From NCBI RefSeq assembly GCF_042879035.1, contig NZ_JBIAOU010000008.1:141828-205827 (forward strand): a stretch of 64,000 nucleotides of DNA, in the 5' to 3' direction. A program made the translations under genes and the position numbers. The notes under the pieces were generated by a model. That model was not told where the DNA came from. It ran no database searches and saw only the letters and a list, made by a program, of their open reading frames with translations. Shown here in pieces: positions 53,277 through 62,108 of this stretch. Every line of letters begins with the position of its first letter. Position 1 is the stretch's first letter. The DNA is from Rhodococcus_G sp042879035. GTDB lineage: Bacteria > Actinomycetota > Actinomycetes > Mycobacteriales > Mycobacteriaceae.

Positions 53277-53337
53277 GCTTCGCCAGTGGTGCACTTACGG
53301 ACGTGCCGACCTCCACAAGTGCACCACTGCGCGAAGC
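53277..53337 (-). terminator. Terminator after the 53341-54447 gene
   Basis: Stem of 12 bp (AGTGGTGCACTT and complement) extended by GCTTCGC/GCGAAGC, with a 20-base loop. It ends 3 nt from the stop codon and separates that gene from the TetR gene. Confidence 0.8.
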
Positions 53338-53340
53338 GCA

Positions 53341-54447
53341 TCACGGTGCCACGGAGGTCCAATCGGCGAAGCCGGTCGGGTCGTGCCTGCCCATACTGGC
53401 GTGCTCGAACAGGCCTGCGCCGGGAATGCCGTTGCAAGTGGCGGATGCCGAGAAGTCGCTGACGCCGTACGGGATTCGGCCGGCGATCGCCGGATCGGTG
53501 AGGTCGTACACCGCGCGGTCCGACCAGCCGCGACCGCGCCACTGCCCGTGCGTCCACTCCGGGTCGCCGCCGTAGCCCGCGCCGACGTGCAGGGCGATGC
53601 CGGTGCGCGGGGTGACCTCGATCGTGACGGGACTGCCGTCGGTGGCCGTCAGATTCAGGGTCGCGGCGAGCGCCTGTCTGGTCCCGGACTTGTACTTGAA
53701 TTCGACACGGGGCCAGCCGAGCTGCTCGACCCGGCCGTCGTCCCAGACCCGGGTGGCGTCGTTGAGCGTGCGGAACCCGTCCGGGTTCTCCTGGACGATC
53801 ACGATCACCGAGAAGCCCTCGAAGCGCAGCGGCACGTACAGCCACCAGAATCCCTCGGACGGCTGGTCGACGAGCCGCCCCGCCGGGTCGGGGTCGCCGA
53901 CCGGGCGGATCCCCCACGACCTGTCGCGGGTGCCCATCCACCGGTCCGGGGTGACCACGACGTCCTCGCCGTCGATCGACAACACGCCGGTCCAGGTCCC
54001 GGTCTGCGCGAACCGGCTCGACTCCAGCTGCGGACGCAACCCGTTGGTCAGCAGGTGCGGCTGTTCCTGCACGGCCGGGCAGGAACCCTCCCACGTCAGG
54101 TCGAACCCGACCCCGCCTGCGTCGTCGCCCTCGCAGACCACGCGCAGCCGCCGCAGCGGCTCGAGCACCTCGATGCGGTAGCCCCCGACGGCAAGATCCA
54201 GCGACCGGTGCTCGAGGGCATCGGAGAAGCGCACCGCCCACTGCCGGTCGCCCTTGCGGACCGTGGCGAACGCGTCGGTGACGCCGAGGTTCGGATACAC
54301 CCCGAACCCGGTGACGAGGAACACGTCACTGCCGGCGTCGAGGGCGTTGAAGTAGGAGCGGTCGTAGAAGTTCTTGTCGCTCGAGACCACTCGGGACATC
54401 GGCAGCGGGGTCTGGTGGATCGGGTACTCGTCGAGCGGTGCGGGCAT
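53341..54447 (-). CDS. Conserved protein of unknown function (DUF7064-like)
   Basis: A 368-residue soluble protein without signal or membrane helix. It starts MPAPLDEYPIHQTPLPMSRV and has many aromatic beta-strand segments: SEGFWWLYVPLRFEGFSVIV, TPDRWMGTRDRSWGIRPVGD, EWTHGQWRGRGWSDRAVYDL. The DRSWG-x-R block recalls lipocalin/carotenoid-synthase-like and hydroxyneurosporene-related domains, where it lines a hydrophobic pocket, so it may bind a lipid or steroid; this is inference. ATG 54447 is taken. It is transcribed alone, between purE and the TetR gene. Confidence 0.7.
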   Translation of the reverse strand: MPAPLDEYPIHQTPLPMSRVVSSDKNFYDRSYFNALDAGSDVFLVTGFGVYPNLGVTDAFATVRKGDRQWAVRFSDALEHRSLDLAVGGYRIEVLEPLRRLRVVCEGDDAGGVGFDLTWEGSCPAVQEQPHLLTNGLRPQLESSRFAQTGTWTGVLSIDGEDVVVTPDRWMGTRDRSWGIRPVGDPDPAGRLVDQPSEGFWWLYVPLRFEGFSVIVIVQENPDGFRTLNDATRVWDDGRVEQLGWPRVEFKYKSGTRQALAATLNLTATDGSPVTIEVTPRTGIALHVGAGYGGDPEWTHGQWRGRGWSDRAVYDLTDPAIAGRIPYGVSDFSASATCNGIPGAGLFEHASMGRHDPTGFADWTSVAP

Positions 54448-54539
54448 GGCGACACTCCCAGGGGTGATTTCCGTTTCACGGTGATACGCAAACCGATCCC
54501 CGCGAATCTATCGCCGCCCGCCCGCACCCCGGGCCGAAA

Positions 54540-55049
54540 TCAGCCGAGCAACTTCTCCCGCAGCGCCGCGTCCTTCTCCAGCACCATCGACTCCAGACCG
54601 GCCTGGAACCTCTCCATCGCCTCGCGGACCGCCGGGTCGGTGGTGCCGATGATCCGCGCCGCCAGCAGGCCGGCGTTGCGGGCCCCGCCGATCGAGACAG
54701 TCGCGACGGGGACACCCGCGGGCATCTGCACGATCGACAGCAGCGAGTCCATGCCGTCGAGGTACTTGAGCGGCACCGGCACCCCGATCACCGGCAGCGG
54801 GGTCGCGGAGGCGACCATGCCGGGCAGGTGGGCAGCGCCGCCGGCGCCGGCGATGATCACCCGGATGCCCCGACCGGCGGCGTCCTTCGCGTAGTCGAGC
54901 ATCCGCTGCGGGGTGCGGTGCGCCGAGACGACCCCGACCTCGAACCGAATGCCGAACTCCGCCAACGCCTCCGCGGCGGCCTCCATCGTCGGCCAGTCCG
55001 AGTCGCTGCCCATGATCAGTCCGACCAGCGGTCCCTGCTGCTCCGTCAT
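54540..55049 (-). CDS. purE: N5-carboxyaminoimidazole ribonucleotide mutase
   Basis: A 169-residue class I PurE, converting N5-CAIR to CAIR in purine synthesis. GLIMGSDSDWPTMEAAAEAL (10-29), SAHRTPQRMLDYA (catalytic His) and AGAGGAAHLPGMVAS are diagnostic. ATG 55049 follows CAGGAGAC. It is 37 nt after purK, whose product it uses, so the pair form an operon. Confidence 0.95.
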   Translation of the reverse strand: MTEQQGPLVGLIMGSDSDWPTMEAAAEALAEFGIRFEVGVVSAHRTPQRMLDYAKDAAGRGIRVIIAGAGGAAHLPGMVASATPLPVIGVPVPLKYLDGMDSLLSIVQMPAGVPVATVSIGGARNAGLLAARIIGTTDPAVREAMERFQAGLESMVLEKDAALREKLLG

Positions 55050-55086
55050 CGTCGCCTGTCTCCTGTCGTGGATGGTCGTTGATGCG

Positions 55087-56376
55087 TCAGTGGCCGGCGT
55101 GCGGATCCCGGCCGCCACCCGCGTGCGGGTCCCAGCCATCGGTCCAGACGCCGTGGGAGAGCCAGTGCGCGGCGCGTTCGGCCCGCTCCCGGACCGCGGC
55201 CACGTACGCGGCGTCGTCGAGCGAACCCGCCGCGGGGCCGACCACGTTGACGTGCCCGATCTTGCGGTCCTTGCGCTCGCCCTTGCCGTACATGTGCACC
55301 TTCGCGTCCGGCATCCGCGCGAACAGGTGGTGCAGCCGCTCGTCCATGCTCATCTCGGGCGCCTCGGGTGCGCCGAGCACGTTCGCCATCACGGTCACCG
55401 GGGCGATCGGGGCGGTGTCGCCGAGCGGGTAGTCCAGCACGGCACGCAGGTGCTGCTCGAACTGCGAGGTGCGGGCGCCGTCCTGCGTCCAGTGCCCGGA
55501 GTTGTGCGGGCGCATCGCGAGCTCGTTGACGACCAGCTCCCCGTCGACGGTCTCGAACAGCTCGACCGCCATCGCACCGGTCGCGCCCAGCGCCGACGAG
55601 ATGGTCAGCGCCAACTGCTCGGCCTGCGCGGCCCGCTCGTCGGACAGTTCCGGCGCCGGCGCGATCACGACGGCGCACTGGCCGTCGCGCTGCACGGTCT
55701 CGACGACGGGCCACGTCGCGCCCTGCCCGAATGGGGACCGCGCCACCATCGCCGACAGCTCGCGGCGCATCGGGACCTTCTGCTCCACCATCAGCGCGAC
55801 ACCCTTGCCGAGCTGCTCGGTGACGATCTCCGACGCCTCCCCGAGCTCGTCGGGCATCCACACGCCGCGACCGTCGTAGCCGCCGCGGATCGACTTGATC
55901 ACGATCGGCCAGCCGTGCTCGTCCCCGAACTTCTCGACGTCGGTGACCGAGGTCACCTCGGCGAATGCCGGAATCGGAACGTCCAGCTCGGCGAGCTTGC
56001 GACGCATGGCGAGCTTGTCCTGGGCGTAGATCAGCGCCTGCGGCGGCGGCTGCACGTTCACGCCCTCCGAAATCAGCACGTCGAGGTGCTCGGTGGGGAC
56101 GTGCTCGTGGTCGAAGGTCAGCGCGGACGACCCGACGGCGGCGGCACGCAACGCGTCGAGGTCGGTGTGGGAGCCGAGCACGATGTCGGCGCTGACCTGC
56201 GCGGCCGGTTCGTCGGGCCCGCCGGAGAGCACCCGCAGGCACTGTCCGAGTTCGATTGCCGCCTGGTGCGTCATCCGGGCCAGCTGGCCGCCGCCGATCA
56301 TCGTGACCACCGGCATCGCGGCATCCCGGCCGCGGGGAGTCGTGGGGCGGGGCTGGGATCCGGAATCGGTGCTCAC
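55087..56376 (-). CDS. purK: N5-carboxyaminoimidazole ribonucleotide synthase
   Basis: A 429-residue ATP-grasp enzyme making N5-CAIR from AIR, bicarbonate and ATP. VTMIGGGQLARMTHQAAIEL (about 24-43), IKSIRGGYDGRGVWM, EQKVPMRRELSAMVARS and EMSMDERLHHLFARMPD are family blocks. The C-terminus is Gly/His-rich. GTG 56376 is taken; ATG 56316 (MPVVTMIGGG) and ATG 56394 are alternatives. CACCAT eight nucleotides upstream is a weak leaderless-type box. Confidence 0.94.
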   Translation of the reverse strand: MSTDSGSQPRPTTPRGRDAAMPVVTMIGGGQLARMTHQAAIELGQCLRVLSGGPDEPAAQVSADIVLGSHTDLDALRAAAVGSSALTFDHEHVPTEHLDVLISEGVNVQPPPQALIYAQDKLAMRRKLAELDVPIPAFAEVTSVTDVEKFGDEHGWPIVIKSIRGGYDGRGVWMPDELGEASEIVTEQLGKGVALMVEQKVPMRRELSAMVARSPFGQGATWPVVETVQRDGQCAVVIAPAPELSDERAAQAEQLALTISSALGATGAMAVELFETVDGELVVNELAMRPHNSGHWTQDGARTSQFEQHLRAVLDYPLGDTAPIAPVTVMANVLGAPEAPEMSMDERLHHLFARMPDAKVHMYGKGERKDRKIGHVNVVGPAAGSLDDAAYVAAVRERAERAAHWLSHGVWTDGWDPHAGGGRDPHAGH

Positions 56377-56489
56377 GGTTGTCCATGGTGTCACGACGCC
56401 TCCCCCGGGCCGTCCCCAGGTTCCGTGGTCCGAATCTGAGAACAGGCTGTGATCGGAGTGTCCGGTCGAACCCGGCGCGACGAGGTTCG

Positions 56490-56495
56490 TAGAAT
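56490..56495 (+). promoter_or_regulatory. -10 box (TAGAAT) of the GtrA gene
   Basis: TAGAAT, then eight nucleotides (GTCCTCCT) and GTG 56504. The intervening bases do not make a ribosome binding site (they are its complement). Confidence 0.55.
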
Positions 56496-56503
56496 GTCCT
56501 CCT

Positions 56504-57040
56504 GTGTCTTTTGTCGATCAGGCGCTCAGCCACGTGCCCAGGCCGTTACGGGACGTTGTGCTGCGTCACCGCGAACTGATCAAGTTCGCGATCGTCGGCG
56601 GCACCACCATGGTCTTCGACCTGGCGATCTTCTACTCCCTCAGCCTCACGGTGCTCGAGCAGAAGCCGGTGATCGCCAAGGTCATCTCCGGTGTGATGGC
56701 CACGATCCTGAGTTACGTCCTCAACCGGGAGTGGTCGTTCAAGAACCGCGGCGGACGCGAACGCCACCACGAGGCGATCCTGTTCTTCGTGATCAGCCTG
56801 ATCGGCGTCGTCATCTCCGCGGCGCCGCTGTGGATCGCGAACAACATCTTCGACGTCCGCGCCGACCAGGCCAGCGTGACGACGGTCGTGATCATCGACT
56901 TCGTGCTCAACTACATCATCGGCAACCTACTGCAGATGGCGTTCCGGTTCTGGGCGCTGCGCCGGTTCGCGTTCCCCGACGAGAACGCGCGCGGCGGATC
57001 CGACTTCGACCCGACACCGGACGAACTGGCCGCGCGCTAA
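56504..57040 (+). CDS. GtrA family membrane protein
   Basis: A 178-residue protein with four helices. ELIKFAIVGGTTMVFDLAIF (about 24-43) and LSYVLNREWSFKNRGGRERH (about 69-88) are the GtrA signature; FRFWALRRFAFPDE ends the domain. GtrA proteins are thought to move lipid-linked sugars across the membrane for wall glycan decoration. Rv3277 is the counterpart. The gene ends in TAA that overlaps the stop codon of the convergent kinase gene. Confidence 0.92.
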   Translation: MSFVDQALSHVPRPLRDVVLRHRELIKFAIVGGTTMVFDLAIFYSLSLTVLEQKPVIAKVISGVMATILSYVLNREWSFKNRGGRERHHEAILFFVISLIGVVISAAPLWIANNIFDVRADQASVTTVVIIDFVLNYIIGNLLQMAFRFWALRRFAFPDENARGGSDFDPTPDELAAR

Positions 57041-58341
57041 CGCGGCTCGAGCGACGCCTCGACGTCCGTGCGCGGTTCGGTCGGCAGGAACAGCGCGAAC
57101 AGCGCCGGCCGCCTGCGTTGCAGGTCCAGACGTCCACCGTCGGCCTCGACCAGCGCACGCGCCAACGCCAGCCCGACACCGGTGGAACCACCAGCGGAGA
57201 ACCCGCGGTCGAAGATGTGCGGCGCGAGCTGATCGCTGACACCGTCACCCTCGTCGCCGACCTCGACGCACACCATCGCCTCCCGCCGGGGACCGACACC
57301 GGGCAGCACCCGGACCACGACGGTGCAGGTTCCCCCTCCGTGCATCAGGGCATTGTCGACGAGCACCGCGACCGCCTCACGCAGCCGCGACGGGGTCGCG
57401 GACGTCCGGACGGTGCGATCGCCCCGCAACACCAGCGACCGTCCCTCCTGCTGGTACTGCGGCTGCCATTCGGCGACGACCGCGTCGAGCTCCCGCACCA
57501 CCGACAACGACTGGCGGTCCACACCGTCGATGCGCGAGGAACGGACCAGTTCGTCGATCGCGACGGTCAATCGGTCCACCTGGGCCATGGCCGCGTTGGC
57601 CTCGTCGACGACATCCGGATCCGGATGCACCGACAGTTCGTCGAGTCGCAGCCGGACCGCCGTCAACCGGCTGCGCAACTGGTGCGACACGTCCCCGACC
57701 AGCGCCCGCTCGCGCTGCAACCGGCCCGCGATCTCGACGGTGACGGAGTCGAGGACGTCGGAGACGCGGTCCAGCTCCGGAATGCCGTACCGGCGTGCGT
57801 CGGTGCGGAAGTCGCCCTTGGCCAGTCGCGCCGCCCGGTCCGCGACGTCCTGCATGGGGTCGGCGAGGCGCCGGGCGGTGACCGTCGCGATCGCGGTGCC
57901 GACCGCGAGGGACACGAGCACCATGAGCGCCACCCCGCCGACGGCCTGCTGTTGCAGGGTCCGCATCGCCGCGGACGGCGTCTCGAGCCGCAGCGACCCG
58001 GACCGTCCCATCGAGATGGCCTCCACGAGCGGGTCCTCGACCTCCGCGGCGCCGATGTCGATCCGGGCGTTCGGATCGTCGCGCGACGGATAGACCACCG
58101 ACAGGCGTCCCCCCGCCGGCACCGCCACTCGCAGCGAACCGACGTCGAGACTGCCCTCGACCACCCCGCTCTGGCCCTCCTGGTCGATGATCTCCGCGGA
58201 GATCCGGTCGAGGCGGGCCTGCAGGTCACGACGGGTGAAGTCCTCAACCCACAGCCACGCCGTGTAGGTCAGCGGCAGACCGAGCAGCAGCCCGGTCACC
58301 AGGACCACGGCGAGGATGGAGAGCAGGATGCGGCGACGCAT
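57037..58341 (-). CDS. Two-component sensor histidine kinase
   Basis: A 434-residue kinase. Helices near 5-25 and 135-155 flank an extracellular domain of about 110 residues; HAMP follows (RRLADPMQDVADRAARLAKG). The H box is LVGDVSHQLRSRLTAVRLRL (about 215-234), with Arg where most have Pro. The ATPase domain has LVDNALMHGGG, GDEGDGV and GGSTGVGLALARAL. Partner of the regulator encoded 10 nt upstream. Signal unknown. Its stop shares bases 57037-57040 with the GtrA stop. Confidence 0.92.
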   Translation of the reverse strand: MRRRILLSILAVVLVTGLLLGLPLTYTAWLWVEDFTRRDLQARLDRISAEIIDQEGQSGVVEGSLDVGSLRVAVPAGGRLSVVYPSRDDPNARIDIGAAEVEDPLVEAISMGRSGSLRLETPSAAMRTLQQQAVGGVALMVLVSLAVGTAIATVTARRLADPMQDVADRAARLAKGDFRTDARRYGIPELDRVSDVLDSVTVEIAGRLQRERALVGDVSHQLRSRLTAVRLRLDELSVHPDPDVVDEANAAMAQVDRLTVAIDELVRSSRIDGVDRQSLSVVRELDAVVAEWQPQYQQEGRSLVLRGDRTVRTSATPSRLREAVAVLVDNALMHGGGTCTVVVRVLPGVGPRREAMVCVEVGDEGDGVSDQLAPHIFDRGFSAGGSTGVGLALARALVEADGGRLDLQRRRPALFALFLPTEPRTDVEASLEPR

Positions 58342-58351
58342 TCCGCTGCAC

Positions 58352-59029
58352 TCAGGTGTTCAGGCGGAATCCGACTCCGCGCACGGTCGCGATGCGGCGT
58401 TCCGCGATGGGGCCCTCGTCGCCGATCTTGCGCCGCAACCAGGACATGTGCATGTCGAGGGTCTTCGAGCCGCGCAGGTCGACGTCGCCCCACACCTCCT
58501 GCAGGATCACATCGCGTGAGACCACCTCACCGGCCCGGTCCATCAGGACCTTGAGGAGTTCGTATTCCTTGTTGGCCAGCGAGATCTCGTTTCCACCGAC
58601 GAGCACCCGCCGGGCGGCCGGCTCGAGACGCAGGTCCCCGACCTCGATCGCCGAGTCGTCCGGGCCGCCGCGGCGACGCAGCAGCGCTCGCACACGGGCC
58701 ATCAGCTCGGCCAGCCGGAACGGTTTGCCGACGTAGTCGTCCGCGCCGGCGTCGAGGCCGACAACGAAATCCACCTCGTCGGTGCGGGCGGTGAGCATGA
58801 GAACAGCGAGTTCGGACCCGTTGACGCGCAGCTGCCTGCACACCTCGAGTCCGTCCATGCCGGGCAGACCGAGGTCGAGGATCAGGAGGTCGAAGGTGCC
58901 GCTCAGCGCCAGCTCGAGGGTGGCGGGGCCGGTCTGTTCGACCGTCACGTCGTAGCCCTCACGGCCCAGGGCCCGGGACAGCGGCGCGGCGATGGCCTCG
59001 TCGTCCTCGGCCAGTAGTACGGAAGTCAC
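58352..59029 (-). CDS. OmpR/PhoB-type response regulator
   Basis: A 225-residue regulator. Receiver: LLAEDDEAIAAPLSRALGRE, phospho-acceptor Asp in LILDLGLPGMDGLEVCRQLR (about residue 50), MLTARTD and the KPF lysine. Winged helix: SLANKEYELLKVLMDRAGEV and HMSWLRRKIGDEG, ending IATVRGVGFRLN. Targets unknown; the neighbouring GtrA or the operon itself are candidates. GTG 59029 follows TACTGT by six nucleotides, so it is probably leaderless. Confidence 0.93.
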   Translation of the reverse strand: MTSVLLAEDDEAIAAPLSRALGREGYDVTVEQTGPATLELALSGTFDLLILDLGLPGMDGLEVCRQLRVNGSELAVLMLTARTDEVDFVVGLDAGADDYVGKPFRLAELMARVRALLRRRGGPDDSAIEVGDLRLEPAARRVLVGGNEISLANKEYELLKVLMDRAGEVVSRDVILQEVWGDVDLRGSKTLDMHMSWLRRKIGDEGPIAERRIATVRGVGFRLNT

Positions 59030-59035
59030 GTCACC

Positions 59036-59041
59036 ACAGTA
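59036..59041 (-). promoter_or_regulatory. -10 box (TACTGT) of the two-component operon
   Basis: Minus-strand TACTGT, six nucleotides before GTG 59029. Confidence 0.45.
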
Positions 59042-59062
59042 CGGAGCGTCCACGCCGCGGCG

Positions 59063-59114
59063 CCGCCGCGCCATGCGGATCAGCGGCACCGCCGCGCCAT
59101 GCGGATCAGCGGCG
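59063..59114. repeat. 26-bp tandem duplication at the stop codon of the PH-domain gene
   Basis: Two copies of a 26-bp unit (59063-59088 and 59089-59114), differing only in the last base. The second holds the stop codon (59106-59108) of the minus-strand gene; the first is in its 3' untranslated region. Confidence 0.9.
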
Positions 59115-59693
59115 CCAGCCTCGTCGTGGCTGCCTGCCCTCGCCGTCCCCACCGTCCGTGCCGTGGTCGAGGTGCTCGCCGCCCGGCCGGTCGCCGAGTT
59201 GCATGGCGTCGAAAACCTGGTGGTAGAGCAGCGAATGCACGCGTTGCACGTCCGGGATGTCGTCGAACTCGAGCGGATCGTCGGCCGCCGACGAGATCAC
59301 GAGGGTGCCGGTCCGCATCATCCGGTCGAGCAGTCCGTGCCGGAACTGCACGTTGCTGATCCGGCTGAGCGGGATGTCGATTCCGCTGTGCGTCAGCACC
59401 CCCTGGCGGATCAGCACCCGGCGGTCGGTGACGATGAAATGCGTGGACTTCCAGGAGATCAGGGGGACCACACACCGCCACCCGACGAGGGCCAGCCACG
59501 CGACGAGCACGATCACGGACACCACGGTCCGGGCGGTGCCGTCCAGGCGGGCCTGCGCGAGACCGGCGGCGAATCCCGCGACTGCGGTCGCGACGATGAA
59601 CGTCAGCGCGGGCAGCACGAGCATCTTCCAGTGGGGATGCCTGTGCAGCAACAGTTCCTCGTCTGCGGCGAGCGCGTCGTCCGGGTAGCCCAT
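59106..59693 (-). CDS. PH domain-containing membrane protein (Rv3278c-like)
   Basis: A 195-residue protein: a short polar start (MGYPDDALAADEELLLHRHP), two membrane helices (about 27-45 and 55-75) and a bacterial PH (YdbS-like, bPH2) domain: STHFIVTDRRVLIRQGVLTH, DIPLSRISNVQFRHGLLDRM, TLVISSAADDPLEFDDIPDV. The tail is Gly/Asp/Arg-rich. Function unknown. ATG 59693 is taken over TTG 59699. Conserved beside birA and accD5. Confidence 0.88.
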   Translation of the reverse strand: MGYPDDALAADEELLLHRHPHWKMLVLPALTFIVATAVAGFAAGLAQARLDGTARTVVSVIVLVAWLALVGWRCVVPLISWKSTHFIVTDRRVLIRQGVLTHSGIDIPLSRISNVQFRHGLLDRMMRTGTLVISSAADDPLEFDDIPDVQRVHSLLYHQVFDAMQLGDRPGGEHLDHGTDGGDGEGRQPRRGWRR

Positions 59694-59740
59694 TCCCAAA
59701 AGTCTGCCACCTCGGACGTGGCACCTTCGTTCCCCTCGTC

Positions 59741-60976
59741 CTACGCCCGCTCCACCTCACCGTCCACGTCGTCGCCGACCACGGTCCCGACAACCTCGCC
59801 GCGTTCGCCGTCGGTGAGATCCTCTTCGGCGGCGCTCTGCAGTTCGCGCGTTCGCACCTCGGCCTCCTGCTCCGCGACCACCATCTCCTCCGGGGTCGGT
59901 GCCGACCCCGAGATCAGCGCGTTCGCCCACCTCGTCGTCGGATCGATGTCCAGCAGCAGCGTCTTGACGAGCAGCGTCGCCGGAATCGCCAGCAACGCGC
60001 CGAGCGGGCCGAGCACCCATCCCCAGAACACCAACGCCAGGAACGTCACCGTCACCGACAACCCGACGGCGTCGCCCACGAACTTGGGCTGGATCACCGA
60101 CTGGATGGTGACGTTGATGACGCTGTAGACGACGATCACCCACAGCATCATCACCGGGCCACCCTCGAGCAGTGCGATGAGGGCGGGCGGGATCAACCCG
60201 ATCACGAAGCCGATGTTCGGGATGTAGTTGGTGATGAACGAGAGCAGTCCCCACAGCAGCGGCAGCGGGATACCCATCGCCCACAGCGCGCCCGCGTCGA
60301 TCACCGCGACGATCAAACCGAACACCGTCGACACGATGAGGTAACTGCGGGTGCCGGACGCGAATGCCGAGAAGGCGTACGCGATGTCGGGACGCGAGAA
60401 CGCGACCGCGCGCATGCGGTCACCGAACGACGCCGCATCGATCGCCATGAACAGCAGCACCGCAACCAGGAAGAACAGGTTGGAAAAGACCCCGAGCAGA
60501 CCGAGCAGGACGTCGTCGAGCAATCCGACGAGCTTGCCGAAGTCGATGTTCGACAGCACCGTCTCGACCTGGTCGGAACCGATGTCCAACTGCCCGAGTC
60601 GAGTCTGCACGTCGGCGACCAGCTGATCGGCCTTGTCCGCGTACTGCGGCAACAGCGTCGCGAGCTGCGCCACCGACACGGCGAGCGCCCCGATCAATCC
60701 GAACAGCACGAAGTAGACGGACGCCAGTGTCGCGAGCACCGCCACCCACATCGGTGCGCCCTTGCGGCGGAGCCGGTTCCCGAGGGGCTGCACCGCGACG
60801 ACGAGCATCAACGCCAGGAACACCGGGCCGAGGATGCCGGAGAACGCATGGACACCGGCGATCGCGACGACGCCGCCGGCCAACGCCAGCAGCACGATCA
60901 GACCACGGGGCCAGCCCTCCGGGGTCTGCGGCCGCGTCGGAACCTGTACTCCTTGATTCACTTCCGGTACCGCCAT
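59741..60976 (-). CDS. AI-2E family (TqsA/PerM-like) transporter
   Basis: A 411-residue membrane protein with about eight helices and a central coiled-coil-like segment (YADKADQLVADVQTRLGQLD). SFITNYIPNIGFVIGLIPPA (about 255-275) and VIQPKFVGDAVGLSVTVTFL (about 300-320) are the family signatures. Members export small molecules or sodium; the substrate here is unknown. ATG 60976 overlaps the TGA of the upstream membrane protein gene (TGATG). The acidic tail (EEDLTDGERGEVVGTVVG) is long. Confidence 0.9.
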   Translation of the reverse strand: MAVPEVNQGVQVPTRPQTPEGWPRGLIVLLALAGGVVAIAGVHAFSGILGPVFLALMLVVAVQPLGNRLRRKGAPMWVAVLATLASVYFVLFGLIGALAVSVAQLATLLPQYADKADQLVADVQTRLGQLDIGSDQVETVLSNIDFGKLVGLLDDVLLGLLGVFSNLFFLVAVLLFMAIDAASFGDRMRAVAFSRPDIAYAFSAFASGTRSYLIVSTVFGLIVAVIDAGALWAMGIPLPLLWGLLSFITNYIPNIGFVIGLIPPALIALLEGGPVMMLWVIVVYSVINVTIQSVIQPKFVGDAVGLSVTVTFLALVFWGWVLGPLGALLAIPATLLVKTLLLDIDPTTRWANALISGSAPTPEEMVVAEQEAEVRTRELQSAAEEDLTDGERGEVVGTVVGDDVDGEVERA

Positions 60977-61428
60977 CACTTCCACACCGCTGCCCGCCGG
61001 GCGACACCGGGGAGAAGACCCAGAATCGGCAACCCGATCGCCAGGTGCACCAGTGCCGTCGCGATCCGGTCGGCGAGTGTCGCGTCGTAGACGAACGGCA
61101 GGATCACCGACGCCAGCAACAGCAACCCGACGATCCATCCGAAGAAGGTCACACCCCCCGGTGTGCTCACCACCAGCAGGTAGAGCAGCGCCGATGCCAG
61201 CAACGCCAGCACGAACCCCAGGACGGCGAATCGGACCGGCACGGAGACATCGGGAAGCCACGGCGGCGGCAGGGGGTCAATTGCGAAGGCCCGCAACAGC
61301 AGTGCCACGACGAGCGCGGACAACGCAGTCACCAGCGCCGCGGCCGCGGCTCCGGGCCAGAACTTCGCCGCCGAGATGCCGCGTTCGGGTGCCCGTGGTG
61401 TGGGCACTCCCCCCGGATAGTCGGTCAT
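60976..61428 (-). CDS. Four-helix membrane protein (DUF6069-like)
   Basis: A 150-residue protein with four hydrophobic segments (about 24-47, 63-90, 95-112 and 120-140). No catalytic motif. ISAAKFWPGAAAAALVTALS opens the first helix, the pattern of DUF6069. ATG 61428 follows GAAGGAAA. Translationally coupled to the AI-2E transporter gene, with which it may work. Function unknown. Confidence 0.78.
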   Translation of the reverse strand: MTDYPGGVPTPRAPERGISAAKFWPGAAAAALVTALSALVVALLLRAFAIDPLPPPWLPDVSVPVRFAVLGFVLALLASALLYLLVVSTPGGVTFFGWIVGLLLLASVILPFVYDATLADRIATALVHLAIGLPILGLLPGVARRAAVWK

Positions 61429-61571
61429 CGCATTTCCTTCCAGTGACCCTTCCCCTGAAGGCTTCTCCGGCGTCGGCGTTCGAACCTCACCCGCGACGGA
61501 TGAGGTTTCGTCCGACGAGAGCCCGGAAACTACTTCACGACCGTCACGACACATCTCGGAAAGGAAGGGCC

Positions 61572-61991
61572 ATGACTGACCCCTCGGTGGCGAAGCACAG
61601 CGACGGCGGCGTCAAGCAGGGATTTGCCGCGGGCACGTCCATCGCGGCGGCCGTGTTGCTCCTGACCGTCGGTATTCTGCAGGTATTCCAGGGCATCTCC
61701 GCGCTCGCCAAGGACGAGGTGCTGGTGTTCGGCCCGGAGTACACCTACAAGTTCGACATCACGGCGTGGGGCTGGATCCACCTCGTGGTCGGCATCCTGA
61801 TCGCGCTGACGGGCTTCTTCCTGATGACCGGTGCGACCTGGGCTCGGATCACGGCCATCTTCCTGGCCGCCCTGTCGATCATCGCGAACTTCCTGTGGCT
61901 GCCGCACTACCCGGTGTGGTCGATCCTGATCATCGCGCTCGACGTGGTGATCATCTGGGCGATCACCACCTGGGACACCGATCGCGTCTGA
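61572..61991 (+). CDS. Four-helix membrane protein (DUF7144-like)
   Basis: A 139-residue protein with a short polar N-terminus and four helices (about 20-42, 65-83, 87-105 and 112-130). GILQVFQGISALAKDEVLVF and WGWIHLVVGILIALTGFFLM match a widespread actinobacterial family of unknown function. AAAGGAAGGG precedes ATG 61572. Divergent from the previous membrane protein gene (143-nt gap, no clear promoter found) and followed by a strong terminator, so it is a single-gene unit. Confidence 0.85.
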   Translation: MTDPSVAKHSDGGVKQGFAAGTSIAAAVLLLTVGILQVFQGISALAKDEVLVFGPEYTYKFDITAWGWIHLVVGILIALTGFFLMTGATWARITAIFLAALSIIANFLWLPHYPVWSILIIALDVVIIWAITTWDTDRV

Positions 61992-62009
61992 TCTCTGCGC
62001 ACCAATCAC

Positions 62010-62049
62010 GAAGGGGTGCCGACGAACTGAGCATCGTCGGCACCCCTTC
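62010..62049 (+). terminator. Terminator after the DUF7144 gene
   Basis: A perfect 16-bp stem (GAAGGGGTGCCGACGA and complement) with an eight-base loop, 18 nt after the stop; CTGCTGTG follows, with little T enrichment. Confidence 0.9.
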
Positions 62050-62108
62050 TGCTGTGTCAGTGCTCCACGCGGTCCGGGCGACGCGGGTGAGGGCCATTCG
62101 GGTGAGAG

